Below, piece by piece: positions 56,490-64,000 of a stretch of 64,000 bases of DNA (positions within the stretch are counted from its first letter, which is position 1; each line of letters begins with the position of its first letter). A program made the translations under genes and the position numbers. The stretch covers positions 186,001 to 250,000 of the forward strand of contig NZ_JAKRNJ010000001.1 of assembly GCF_022346925.1 (NCBI RefSeq). Reading direction: 5' to 3'. This DNA is from Microvirga sp. ACRRW (GTDB taxonomy: Bacteria; Pseudomonadota; Alphaproteobacteria; Rhizobiales; Beijerinckiaceae). Below the pieces are notes generated by a model. It was not told the DNA's origin. It searched no databases and saw nothing but the letters and a program-made list of their open reading frames with translations.

Positions 56490-58004
56490 ATGATCATGAA
56501 CAACGTGCACTTACTTGACGAGACGAACGGACTGACAGGTTCTCATGCGGGCCTTGAAGCGGTCAGCAGCGCGGCGGCGCGCCCGGTCCTGAAGCCGGGC
56601 AGCAATTGCTGGCGCGTGGTTCCCGCAGACAGGGCGGCTGCCCTCATCGACGGAGCGGATTATTTCGCTCAACTGGAGGCCGCCCTGCGCAAGGCGCAGC
56701 ACTCCATCATGATCATAGGCTGGGATTTCGACGGCAGCATTCGCCTGCGTCCGAATATGGATGCAGAAACCTCTCCGCCGCTCGGCCCCCTGCTCCGCTC
56801 GCTATTGGAGGAGAAGCCTGATCTCGAGATCCGCATCCTGGTCTGGAGCGTTGCCGTCGTGCATGCGCCTGGCGCCCCCGGACCGTTGATTTTCGGAGCT
56901 GAATGGCAGAACCACCCTCGCCTTCAGCTGCGCCTCGACAAGCATCATCCGCTTTATGCCGCGCATCACCAGAAGATCGTTTGCATCGACGACGGCCTTG
57001 CCTTCGTCGGCGGCATGGATCTGACCGTCAGGCGCTGGGACACGCAGGACCATGCCTGCGACAACCCCTATCGTCTTCGGGAAGACGGCACGATCTACGA
57101 TCCGGTTCATGATGTTCAGATGGTCGTCACCGGGCCCGCCGCCCACTCCATCACGGAGCTCGCCTATGAACGCTGGCGGGTCGCGACAGGCGAAGAGATC
57201 GCATGCCTGCCCCACCCCGTGCCGGACATATGGCCTGCGGATCTTGCTCCCGATTTCACCAATGCTCCCGTTGCCATCGCACGAACCTTCCCGGCCTGGG
57301 GCGCGCAATGCTCCGTCCAGGAAGCCTCAGTGCTCAACGTCGATGCCCTGTCGGCGGCACGAAAGTCGATTTACATCGAAGCGCAATACATGACCGCGCC
57401 CTATATCGGCGATGTTCTGGAGCAGCAGCTTGCCAAGCCCGATGGTCCTGAGATCATCGTCATCCAAACGCATGAATCGCACGGCTGGGCCGAGAAGAAG
57501 GTGATGGGCACGAACCGGGACCGGCTCATCCGGCGCCTCCGCAAGGCAGACCGGTATGATCGGCTGCGGGTCTATTATCCTGTCGTGCCCACCAAAGACG
57601 GCTTCTGCCAGGTTCTGATTCACTCCAAGCTGATCATCGTAGACGACACCTTCCTGCGCATCGGCTCGTCGAACATGAACAACCGTTCCATCGGCCTTGA
57701 TACCGAATGCGATCTCGCCGTCGAGGCTGTGAATGACGAGATGCGCGGCTCCATTCTCAAGCTTCGGGACCGCCTCCTGGGCGAGCATCTGGGAACTGAG
57801 CCGGAGGTCTTTTCGGAAGCCGTTTCGGAGGAAGGCGGTTCGCTGATCGCGGCTATCGAGCGCCTGAACGTGAACGACCGGCGCGTGCATGTTTTCGATG
57901 CGATGTTCGATGAAGGCCCTGCGGAGCCGGCCGTCGGCACAAGCCTTCTCGATCCCCTTGAGCCTTTCGAACCGCTCTGGTTTTTGAAACGCCCCAATGA
58001 TTGA
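56490..58004 (+). CDS. Phospholipase D / cardiolipin synthase-like protein
   Basis: About 504 residues from ATG 56490 (56496 also possible). Two HKD motifs are intact: HHQKIVCIDDGLAFVGGMD near residue 160 and IHSKLIIVDDTFLRIGSSNMNNRS near residue 385. This is the bilobed active site of phosphatidyltransferases and phospholipases D. There is no membrane anchor, and the C-terminus is soluble (PLEPFEPLWFLKRPND). The gene is convergent with the next one; the LPG-synthase-like permease and EEP gene complete a recurring trio. It may remodel membrane phospholipids (inference). Confidence 0.88.
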   Translation: MIMNNVHLLDETNGLTGSHAGLEAVSSAAARPVLKPGSNCWRVVPADRAAALIDGADYFAQLEAALRKAQHSIMIIGWDFDGSIRLRPNMDAETSPPLGPLLRSLLEEKPDLEIRILVWSVAVVHAPGAPGPLIFGAEWQNHPRLQLRLDKHHPLYAAHHQKIVCIDDGLAFVGGMDLTVRRWDTQDHACDNPYRLREDGTIYDPVHDVQMVVTGPAAHSITELAYERWRVATGEEIACLPHPVPDIWPADLAPDFTNAPVAIARTFPAWGAQCSVQEASVLNVDALSAARKSIYIEAQYMTAPYIGDVLEQQLAKPDGPEIIVIQTHESHGWAEKKVMGTNRDRLIRRLRKADRYDRLRVYYPVVPTKDGFCQVLIHSKLIIVDDTFLRIGSSNMNNRSIGLDTECDLAVEAVNDEMRGSILKLRDRLLGEHLGTEPEVFSEAVSEEGGSLIAAIERLNVNDRRVHVFDAMFDEGPAEPAVGTSLLDPLEPFEPLWFLKRPND

Positions 58005-58026
58005 TCAGGCTCTTGCAGGAGCCTGA
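58005..58026. terminator. Stem-loop between convergent PLD and LPG-synthase-like genes
   Basis: TCAGGCTC (58005-58012) pairs with GAGCCTGA (58019-58026), 8 bp, loop TTGCAG. It sits at the end of both genes and has no T-run on either side. Confidence 0.4.
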
Positions 58027-58952
58027 GTCATTCCGGCGTGGGCATTGCTCTTCCGGCGATAGAAGAGTTCAGTCACCAGAAAAACGACGATGCCCATGCA
58101 CAGCGGGATCAGGAAGTAGACGAAGCGGAACACCAGAAGCGATCCGATCAGGTCCTGCCCAGGCAGAAGATACATCACCACACTCTCGATGACACCAAGA
58201 CCGCCGGGCACATGGCTGATGAGGGACGTCGTATTGGCGATCACATAAACCGACGCGACACCGACATAGGCAACATCGGTCACGGCGGCGAGCGCCTGAT
58301 GAAGACAGGCGGCGACAAATGCAAAATTGACGGAGCCGACGATCACCTGCCCAATGGCAAGAGGCAGAGGGGGCATGTCGAGTTCCCAGCGCCAGATCCT
58401 GAGGGATTTCCGCATAAAGGCTGATAGCGTGAGATAGATTGCAGGCAGGGCCAAACAGGCAATGCCGAGAACGATGACGATGGTTTTCGACACCCCAGTG
58501 ATCTCAACCGCGAGGTCGGAGCGCAGCAATAGCGCTGCGCCTCCCAGCACCATCAGCCCAACCCCGACAGTGATACCGCAGAAGAGGATCACCTTCGCCA
58601 CCTGCTCGGCATTCAGTCCCCAACGCGTATAGAATCGATAGCGCACGGCGCCGCTGCTCAGGAATGCGAGGCCGATATTGTGGCCGATGGAGAGACTGGT
58701 GAAGGAGGCCCAAAGAGCCTTGTAATACGGCAGCGGCTTGCCGACGTAGCGCAGGGCAAGATAATCGAACCCGCTGAGGCAGAGATAACTCGCGGCGGCA
58801 AAGCCGCCTGCCGCGGCCAAGCGCGCCGCAGGAATGGCGGCAACGGCGGCAAGCAACTCATCCATACTGTAGCGGCTGAGCGTCCGGTAGAGCAGGAAAG
58901 CCGCGAGGCCGATGGCGAGAACCGCGATCAAAGGCTTCCAGATCTTCCGCAT
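58005..58952 (-). CDS. LPG-synthase transmembrane (UPF0104/YbhN-like) membrane protein
   Basis: 315 residues with about eight membrane helices. Family features are FDYLALRYVGKPLPYYKALWASFTSLSIGHNIGLAFLSSGAVRYRFYTRWGL and ANTTSLISHVPGGLGVIESVVMYLLPG. These resemble the flippase half of lysyl-phosphatidylglycerol synthase (MprF), without the aminoacyl transferase domain. In E. coli the ybhN gene lies next to a cardiolipin synthase (ybhO/clsB) and an EEP protein (ybhP), the same trio as here. AGGA just before the ATG supports the start. Confidence 0.85.
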   Translation of the reverse strand: MRKIWKPLIAVLAIGLAAFLLYRTLSRYSMDELLAAVAAIPAARLAAAGGFAAASYLCLSGFDYLALRYVGKPLPYYKALWASFTSLSIGHNIGLAFLSSGAVRYRFYTRWGLNAEQVAKVILFCGITVGVGLMVLGGAALLLRSDLAVEITGVSKTIVIVLGIACLALPAIYLTLSAFMRKSLRIWRWELDMPPLPLAIGQVIVGSVNFAFVAACLHQALAAVTDVAYVGVASVYVIANTTSLISHVPGGLGVIESVVMYLLPGQDLIGSLLVFRFVYFLIPLCMGIVVFLVTELFYRRKSNAHAGMTQAPARA

Positions 58953-59043
58953 TCCTACTCCCGCATCACTAGGGCAAAGCTTGCCGACCGACCTGTCAGT
59001 CTCGGCTTATGACAATCAATCCCAGCATATGCCGGTTCCGTCC

Positions 59044-59817
59044 CTATTCGTGGATACGTTCCACCCCGGCCTTGTGCGCTTTCACCGGCATGACGTGGAA
59101 CTCGATCATGAGAGGCAAGTGGTCCGATGCAACCCGCGCCATGGGCGAGCGCACGGATTCCACGCGCGCCACATGGATCGAGCGGCTGACGAAGGCATGA
59201 TCGATCCGCAGCATCGGCATCCTGGACGGGAATGTGGGCATCGGGCGCTGATGGAGCATGGCGGCCTGGGCATCGCGAAGGCGGGATGCCAAGCGCCGAT
59301 AGGCTCTGGACCGGGGCGATGCATTGAAATCACCCAACAGGATCACGGGCTCTCGGCAGGCCGGATGACCGAGCCATTGCGGTCCCATGAGGCAATCCAC
59401 CTGCGCCAGACGTTCATAGCGGCGCAGGCCCAGATGCGTCGTAATCACCTGCACATCCGTACCGCCAAGGTTGATGGAGGCCCAGAGCGCGCCTCTCGGC
59501 TCCGGCGCCAGGCGGCCCGTTCCGCCCGGCAAGGGGCCCGCCTTGATCAATCGCGAGGGACGATGCGTCAGGATAGCGTTGCCGTATTCCTCTTCTACTA
59601 CGCGAAGGCTGGCGTGAAAGTGCATCTGCATGCCAAGGGCCTGGGCGATGGAATCCGCCTGATCGATCCCCCCGGTCCGCGCCCGTCTGACGTCGAGTTC
59701 CTGAAGCGCCACCACGTCAGGCTCATAGGCTGCGATCACATCGGCAATGCGCCCCGGCGAGAGCCGCCCGTCCGTTCCAAGACAGCGGCGCACATTATAG
59801 GTCAGTATCCGAGGCAC
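59044..59817 (-). CDS. Endonuclease/exonuclease/phosphatase (EEP) family protein
   Basis: 257 residues from GTG 59817, chosen because GGGAGG stands just before it and the domain starts at once (PRILTYNVRRCLGTDGR); ATG 59940 would add 41 unlike residues. EEP motifs: VVALQELDV (metal Glu), ITTHLGLRRYER, VILLGDFNASPRS, MLRIDHAFVSRS and VASDHLPLMIEF. All metal and catalytic residues (Glu, Asp-Asn, Asp-His, Ser-Asp-His) are seen. The family cuts phosphodiester bonds in nucleic acids, lipids or inositol phosphates; E. coli YbhP is the positional counterpart. It shares the strand of the LPG-synthase-like gene, 91 bases upstream of it. Confidence 0.85.
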   Translation of the reverse strand: MPRILTYNVRRCLGTDGRLSPGRIADVIAAYEPDVVALQELDVRRARTGGIDQADSIAQALGMQMHFHASLRVVEEEYGNAILTHRPSRLIKAGPLPGGTGRLAPEPRGALWASINLGGTDVQVITTHLGLRRYERLAQVDCLMGPQWLGHPACREPVILLGDFNASPRSRAYRRLASRLRDAQAAMLHQRPMPTFPSRMPMLRIDHAFVSRSIHVARVESVRSPMARVASDHLPLMIEFHVMPVKAHKAGVERIHE

Positions 59818-59963
59818 CTCGCCTCCCTTCCATAGAGATTGGTCGCAGATAAGGGAAAGGCTGCGGAACGGCAGCCTCAACAGCACTAACCCCTGAAGGC
59901 GGCATAATTTCCATTGCCCCTTCGCATATCGCAACATCATCCAATGGATTTGAAGGACCGAGC

Positions 59964-60335
59964 TTAACCGCTCAAGCCGAGGAGCATGGATTCCTCATCC
60001 GAGAAGAGGCGAGAACGCGTCAGGAAGCGGACATCGCGGCCATTCTCGAGGGAGAACATCCCTCCCCGGCCCGGCACCACATCGATGATCAGCTGCGTAT
60101 GCTTCCAATACTCGTATTGAGAAGGGCTCATGTAGAAGGGAGCCCCACCGATGCTGCCGAGAAGCACATCGGCATCGCCCACGATGAAATCGTCCTTCGG
60201 GTAGCACATCGGGGATGAGCCGTCGCAGCATCCGCCGGATTGGTGAAACAGGACCGGGCCATACTCGTTCTGTAACGTCGCGATCAGATCAAGCGCGGCA
60301 GGTGTTGCCGTCACGCGCAGAATTTCGGCATCCAT
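59964..60335 (-). CDS. DUF779 protein linked to aldehyde dehydrogenase
   Basis: 123 residues from ATG 60335 (GGAAGG upstream). The DUF779 signature is LFHQSGGCCDGSSPMCYPKDDF, with the Cys-Cys and a third Cys that could bind metal or be redox-active. DUF779 genes very commonly follow acetaldehyde/aldehyde dehydrogenase genes, as here. The function is unknown. The 116-base gap from the dehydrogenase contains two overlapping hairpins. Confidence 0.87.
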   Translation of the reverse strand: MDAEILRVTATPAALDLIATLQNEYGPVLFHQSGGCCDGSSPMCYPKDDFIVGDADVLLGSIGGAPFYMSPSQYEYWKHTQLIIDVVPGRGGMFSLENGRDVRFLTRSRLFSDEESMLLGLSG

Positions 60336-60359
60336 CCTCGGTTCCTTCCATGGCGATTG

Positions 60360-60397
60360 GGCCGGGGCGCAGTGCACCCCGGCCTCTGTTGGAGGCC
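60360..60397 (-). other. Two overlapping, mutually exclusive hairpins between aldehyde dehydrogenase and DUF779 genes
   Basis: On the minus strand GGCCTC-loop-GAGGCC (60397-60381) shares its last GGCC with GGCCGGGG-loop-CCCCGGCC (60384-60360). Only one can form fully at a time. It may be a processing or attenuation site. Confidence 0.45.
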
Positions 60398-60451
60398 GAT
60401 CTCTTCAGACGACTGCCCCTACGTCTTCGTCCACGCCGGCCTCCTAAGGGA

Positions 60452-61969
60452 TCAGAAGAAGCCGAGGGCCTTGTCGCTGTAGCTCACCAGCAGGTTCTTG
60501 GTTTGCTGATAATGATCCAGCATCATCTTGTGATTCTCACGGCCGATGCCCGATTGCTTGTAGCCGCCGAAGGCCGCATGTGCCGGATAAGCATGGTAGC
60601 AATTGGTCCAGACACGTCCCGCTTGAATGGCGCGGCCAAACCGATAGGCACGATTGCCGTTGCGCGTCCACACGCCGGCACCGAGGCCGTAGAGCGTATC
60701 GTTGGCGATGTGCAGCGCCTCGTCTTCGTCCTTGAAGGTAGTTACCGAGACCACCGGGCCGAAGATCTCCTCCTGGAACACGCGCATGCGGTTATGGCCG
60801 CGGAACACCGTGGGCTTCACGTAATAACCGCCTTCGAGATCGCCCGACATCACATTGCGTTCGCCGCCGGTGAGCACCTGAGCACCCTCCTGCTTGCCGA
60901 TGTCGATATAGCTGAGAATCTTCTCGAGCTGCTCGCTGGAGGCCTGTGCTCCGACCATGGTGGCGGGATCGAGGGGATTTCCCTGCTTGATCGCTTCCAC
61001 ACGCTTGAGCGCCTTTTCCATGAAGCGGTCGTAGACCGACTCCTGAATCAAGGCGCGGCTCGGACAGGTGCAGACTTCGCCCTGGTTGAGGGCGAACATC
61101 ACGAAGCCTTCGATGGCCTTGTCGAAGAAGGCATCGTCTTCCGCCACCACATCCGAGAAGAAGATGTTCGGCGACTTGCCGCCCAGTTCCAGCGTGACCG
61201 GAATGAGGTTCTGGCTCGCATATTGCATGATGAGCCGGCCCGTCGTCGTCTCACCCGTGAAGGCGATCTTTGCGATCCGGGAACTCGATGCCAGCGGCTT
61301 GCCCGCTTCGAGACCGAAACCGTTGACGATGTTGAGAACGCCGGGAGGCAGGAGATCCCCCACGAGTTCCGCCCAAAGCAGGATCGAGGATGGCGTCTGC
61401 TCGGCGGGTTTCAGCACGACGCAATTGCCGGCGGCAAGCGCGGGAGCAAGCTTCCAGGTCGCCATGAGAATCGGGAAGTTCCAGGGAATGATCTGTCCCA
61501 CCACGCCGAGCGGCTCATGGAAGTGATAAGCGACCGTATCGTGATCGATCTCGGCGGCGGAACCTTCCTGCGCTCTGATGCAACTCGCAAAGTAGCGGAA
61601 GTGATCGATGGCGAGTGGAATATCGGCGGCTGTCGTCTCGCGGATCGGCTTGCCGTTATCCCAGGTCTCGGCCAGTGCCAGGAGGTCGAGGTTTTCCTCC
61701 ATGCGGTCGGCGATCTCGTTGAGGATGCGGGCGCGCTCGGCAGGCGCCGTCTTTCCCCAGGCATCCTTCGCCGCATGGGCCGCATCCAGGGCCGCTTCAA
61801 TGTCGTCTTTGTCTGAGCGCGCCACCTCGCAGAGCACCTTGCCGTTCACGGGCGATGTGTTCTCGAAATATTTTCCTGCGACCGGCTCTCTCCACTCACC
61901 GCCGATGTAATTCCCATAGCGGCTTTTGAAGGGAACTTTCGGCGTCGACAGAAACTCTGGCTTGTTCAT
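60452..61969 (-). CDS. NAD-dependent aldehyde dehydrogenase (AcoD/ExaC-like)
   Basis: 505 residues from ATG 61969 with a strong GGAGG site; the upstream open frame is not family-like. Motifs: [32 protein letters not shown] (cofactor site), [24 protein letters not shown] (catalytic Glu) and [15 protein letters not shown] (nucleophile Cys). It oxidises acetaldehyde or similar aldehydes to acids in the cytosol. A sigma-54 promoter lies just upstream, and the divergent gene is an AcoR-type activator. Confidence 0.93.
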   Translation of the reverse strand: MNKPEFLSTPKVPFKSRYGNYIGGEWREPVAGKYFENTSPVNGKVLCEVARSDKDDIEAALDAAHAAKDAWGKTAPAERARILNEIADRMEENLDLLALAETWDNGKPIRETTAADIPLAIDHFRYFASCIRAQEGSAAEIDHDTVAYHFHEPLGVVGQIIPWNFPILMATWKLAPALAAGNCVVLKPAEQTPSSILLWAELVGDLLPPGVLNIVNGFGLEAGKPLASSSRIAKIAFTGETTTGRLIMQYASQNLIPVTLELGGKSPNIFFSDVVAEDDAFFDKAIEGFVMFALNQGEVCTCPSRALIQESVYDRFMEKALKRVEAIKQGNPLDPATMVGAQASSEQLEKILSYIDIGKQEGAQVLTGGERNVMSGDLEGGYYVKPTVFRGHNRMRVFQEEIFGPVVSVTTFKDEDEALHIANDTLYGLGAGVWTRNGNRAYRFGRAIQAGRVWTNCYHAYPAHAAFGGYKQSGIGRENHKMMLDHYQQTKNLLVSYSDKALGFF

Positions 61970-62000
61970 TGATTTCCTCCCAGATGAACATCGCCGTATG

Positions 62001-62018
62001 AGCAAGTTGCATGCCAGG
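62001..62018 (-). promoter_or_regulatory. Sigma-54 promoter of the aldehyde dehydrogenase gene
   Basis: On the minus strand it reads CTGGCATGCAACTTGCT, matching YTGGCACG-N4-TTGCW at all but one position. GG (62015-62014) and GC (62003-62002) are separated by 10 bases. Transcription should start near 61990, about 20 bases before the ATG. Confidence 0.8.
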
Positions 62019-62033
62019 CGCAGGTTTTGCAGG

Positions 62034-62050
62034 GCAGCAATCATTGTTGC
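62034..62050. promoter_or_regulatory. 17-base dyad close to the -24 element
   Basis: GCAGCAAT-C-ATTGTTGC is palindromic apart from one base pair and ends about 18 bases upstream of the -24 GG. It may be an additional activator or bending-protein site. Confidence 0.4.
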
Positions 62051-62170
62051 AAAGCGGCAAGTCATTGCCTGATTTGAGCCCTTTGAAGCTGTCGCGCTTG
62101 TGTACTTTTGACCGCTTCGCATTATCTCAGCTTCAGCTATCATGCTCAGCGTCACGTAAAGAAACGCATC

Positions 62171-62196
62171 TGCGACAGCTGTTGCAATTTGCGACA
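62171..62196. promoter_or_regulatory. Probable upstream activator sites for the AcoR-like protein
   Basis: Three half-sites, TGCGACA (62171-62177), TGTTGCA (62180-62186) and TGCGACA (62190-62196), form two overlapping near-perfect dyads. They lie about 155-180 bases upstream of the dehydrogenase -24 element and 18-43 bases before the activator start, so they could serve activation and autoregulation. Confidence 0.55.
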
Positions 62197-62213
62197 CCGG
62201 ACAGGAGGAAGCC

Positions 62214-64000
62214 GTGTCGTCAGATAAGATTCAGCATGCGCGTCAATCGTTCTTCTCTAAAGGCGTCGTTCCTAGGGGATTGATTTCCCAGCCTATCCTG
62301 CGCTCCTGGAACCGATGCGCGGCATTGGGTCTCGAGGGGCGCGCCAATTCGCTGCCGGAGCCCCTGACCTCCCATGAGTTCGCAGCCTCCGCCGAAGAGG
62401 CGGAACTCTTCAGGCGTCTTTGCCGGCCCGAGATCGAGGCGCTCTATGCGGATGCGCAGGCGACCGACAGCATTGTCATTCTCACCAATGCGCAGGGGCT
62501 CGTTCTCGACACATTGGGCAGCCTCGGCTTTGCGCAACGCGCGGCCCGCGTGGCTCTCATGCCCGGCGTTCCCTGGAGCGAGCAGAATGTCGGCACGAAC
62601 GCCATCGGCACGGCCCTCGCGGAAAGCTGCCCGATCGAGGTGCGCGGCGCGGAACATTATCTCGAATGCAACAGGATCTTGAGCTGCTCGGCCACTCCCA
62701 TCATCGGCCCGCATGGAAATGTGCTGGGCGTCCTCGATCTGTCCGGTCCCGCCGATGTGCACCATGCTCATGCGCTGGGTCTGGTGCGGCTTGCGGCGGA
62801 GCAGATAGAGCATCGTTTCTTCGAGCACGGCTTCGAGCATGCGGACATCGTGCGTTTCCACACGGATCCGGCGATGCTCGGAACACCGCGCGAAGGGATC
62901 CTGGTCTTCGAGGACGGACGCCTCAAGGCAGCCAACCGGCAGGGGCTGCATTTCGTCGGCCGCACCTTCGATGCGCTGGGCCGCACGACCTGGGATGACC
63001 TTTTCCAAAACGGTGTTGCGGCTCTGGCCGATACGGGTGCCTTGAAGCGGTGCGATGGAGTGCCCCTTCGCGGGCGGCTCGATCAGCGCAAGCGCAGCAC
63101 TGTGTCGACGCTCCGGAGCAACAAGGCCGTTCCGCCCACAAACGTCGCACCGATCTTCAATTCGGAAACGCACAAGGCTCTCACCCGTGCCGTTCGCCTG
63201 ATCGATGCCGATGTCCCGGTTCTGGTTTGGGGAGAAACCGGCACAGGCAAGGAGGTTTTCGCCCGTGCGGTCCATGGCGGAAGCGCGCGCGCCGGAAAGC
63301 CTTTCGTCGCCGTCAATTGCGCGGCCTTTCCGGAAACATTGATGGAAGCGGAGCTGTTCGGCTATCAGGCCGGCGCCTTCACCGGCGCACGCACCGGCGG
63401 ATCGAAGGGACACTTGCGGGAGGCCGACGGTGGCGTGCTGTTCCTCGACGAGATCGGCGACATGCCTCTTGCCCTGCAAACCAAGCTGCTGCGCGTCCTC
63501 CAGGAGCGCGAGGTTGTGCCGCTCGGCGGCAGCCGCGCTGTCCCGGTTGATTTCACGCTGATCTGCGCCACGAACCGAAACCTGTCAGAACTCGTCCAGA
63601 GCGGCGGGTTCCGCTCCGATCTCTATTTCCGGATTGCGCAATACACGATCGAGCTGCAGCCCCTGAGATCCCGTGCTGACCGGAGGCAACTGATCGACGA
63701 GGTCTGGAAGTGCCTTGGAGCGGCCGGTCGAAACGTGCGCCTGGAGGAAGAGTGCCGCGAGCGCCTCTCGACCTATGCATGGCCCGGCAATTTCCGTCAG
63801 CTGGTCGGCTGCCTGCGGGCGATGCTGGCGCTCGGTGAACCGGGCGACCGGCTGGGGATCGATGCCCTTCCGCCCGATGTTCGGCTGGCAGCGGACGCAG
63901 TCGGCCCCCTGCCCGTCAAGAAAGCAGAACCTCATCCGGCAACGCTGGACTCGATGACCATGGCGGCCATGAGGAATGCCCTCGAAGCGGCGGAAGGGAA
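62214..64000 (+). CDS. acoR: Sigma-54-dependent activator, AcoR family (3' end outside window)
   Basis: About 595 residues are visible from GTG 62214, preceded by GGAGG; the frame runs off the right edge. The N-terminus is AcoR-like ([19 protein letters not shown]) followed by a GAF-type sensor domain (about 60-175, e.g. [20 protein letters not shown]). The AAA+ domain (about 320-550) has Walker [12 protein letters not shown], the sigma-54 contact loop GAFTGAR, Walker [12 protein letters not shown] and the sensor region ICATNRNL. The Fis-type HTH must lie beyond 64000. It is divergent from aldehyde dehydrogenase, its probable target. Confidence 0.92.
   Translation, partial: MSSDKIQHARQSFFSKGVVPRGLISQPILRSWNRCAALGLEGRANSLPEPLTSHEFAASAEEAELFRRLCRPEIEALYADAQATDSIVILTNAQGLVLDTLGSLGFAQRAARVALMPGVPWSEQNVGTNAIGTALAESCPIEVRGAEHYLECNRILSCSATPIIGPHGNVLGVLDLSGPADVHHAHALGLVRLAAEQIEHRFFEHGFEHADIVRFHTDPAMLGTPREGILVFEDGRLKAANRQGLHFVGRTFDALGRTTWDDLFQNGVAALADTGALKRCDGVPLRGRLDQRKRSTVSTLRSNKAVPPTNVAPIFNSETHKALTRAVRLIDADVPVLVWGETGTGKEVFARAVHGGSARAGKPFVAVNCAAFPETLMEAELFGYQAGAFTGARTGGSKGHLREADGGVLFLDEIGDMPLALQTKLLRVLQEREVVPLGGSRAVPVDFTLICATNRNLSELVQSGGFRSDLYFRIAQYTIELQPLRSRADRRQLIDEVWKCLGAAGRNVRLEEECRERLSTYAWPGNFRQLVGCLRAMLALGEPGDRLGIDALPPDVRLAADAVGPLPVKKAEPHPATLDSMTMAAMRNALEAAEG

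Noticed and set aside
60215-61816. 533-codon plus-strand open frame opposite aldehyde dehydrogenase
   Set aside because: Shadow of a conserved gene; no family features.
62220-63479. 419-codon minus-strand open frame at the right end
   Set aside because: Lies opposite the AcoR-like gene, which has the GAFTGA and Walker motifs; the minus frame is non-homologous.
1-64000. CRISPR arrays, prophage or insertion sequences
   Set aside because: No regularly spaced repeats, cas genes, integrase, transposase or phage structural genes were found.

Overview
The window is a GC-rich alphaproteobacterial chromosome segment. Gene content and order point to the Rhizobiales (Hyphomicrobiales), probably near Microvirga, Methylobacterium or Bosea. 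The pointers are a Tad/Flp pilus locus, a urt-ure super-operon, a glycogen/trehalose cluster with a MalQ-TreY fusion, and a phospholipase D / LPG-synthase-like / EEP trio. The genus is inferred from context. No rRNA, tRNA, CRISPR array or insertion sequence was recognised. About 56 protein genes are called. The first (DMT transporter) and the last (AcoR-type activator, open to the right edge) are truncated by the window.

Layout: 1-726 end of a DMT permease. 828-5659 a five-gene branched-chain amino-acid-type (HAAT) ABC importer operon, livKGFHM order. 5722-8873 a Gre-like factor, a PAS-PAS-GGDEF protein and three small unknown genes. 9212-10633 SelO. 10638-23158 a rearranged tad locus: lipoprotein and cpaC (-), tadD, flp, cpaA, cpaB, cpaE and two tadE-like genes (+), a stand-alone secretin N-domain gene (-), cpaF-tadB-tadC (+) and tadG (-). 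23272-28277 a hybrid histidine kinase with two paralogous LuxR-type response regulators, separated by a broken selO fragment. 28512-39596 one 12-gene minus-strand operon, urtABCDE-ureD-ureAB(fused)-ureC-ureE-ureF-ureG-ureJ, preceded by a very good sigma-54 promoter. 39844-55683 glycogen and trehalose metabolism: glgA1, treZ, malQ-treY fusion, glgB, glgX, glgA2, glgC. 55835-59817 a DUF2934 protein and the PLD / LPG-synthase-TM / EEP trio. 59964-64000 DUF779 protein, aldehyde dehydrogenase and the divergent AcoR-like sigma-54 activator.

How the genes work together: the urt operon imports urea and the ure genes hydrolyse it with nickel delivery; the sigma-54 promoter suggests nitrogen control. 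glgC-glgA-glgB build glycogen, glgX debranches it, and TreZ plus TreY turn maltooligosaccharides into trehalose, with the fused MalQ remodelling short glucans. The aldehyde dehydrogenase has its own sigma-54 promoter beneath dyads that are natural sites for the divergent AcoR-like activator.

Most notable: (i) a ~20-bp motif, YTAGGCCNTNNGGCTGAAT-like, lies upstream of each transcription unit of the scattered tad locus (cpaC, tadD, flp, cpaF, tadG), always in the orientation of the gene, and is paired at 35-36 bp spacing before flp and cpaF; (ii) duplicated response regulators, one with a damaged receiver pocket, next to a selO remnant; (iii) fused urease gamma-beta and fused MalQ-TreY enzymes.
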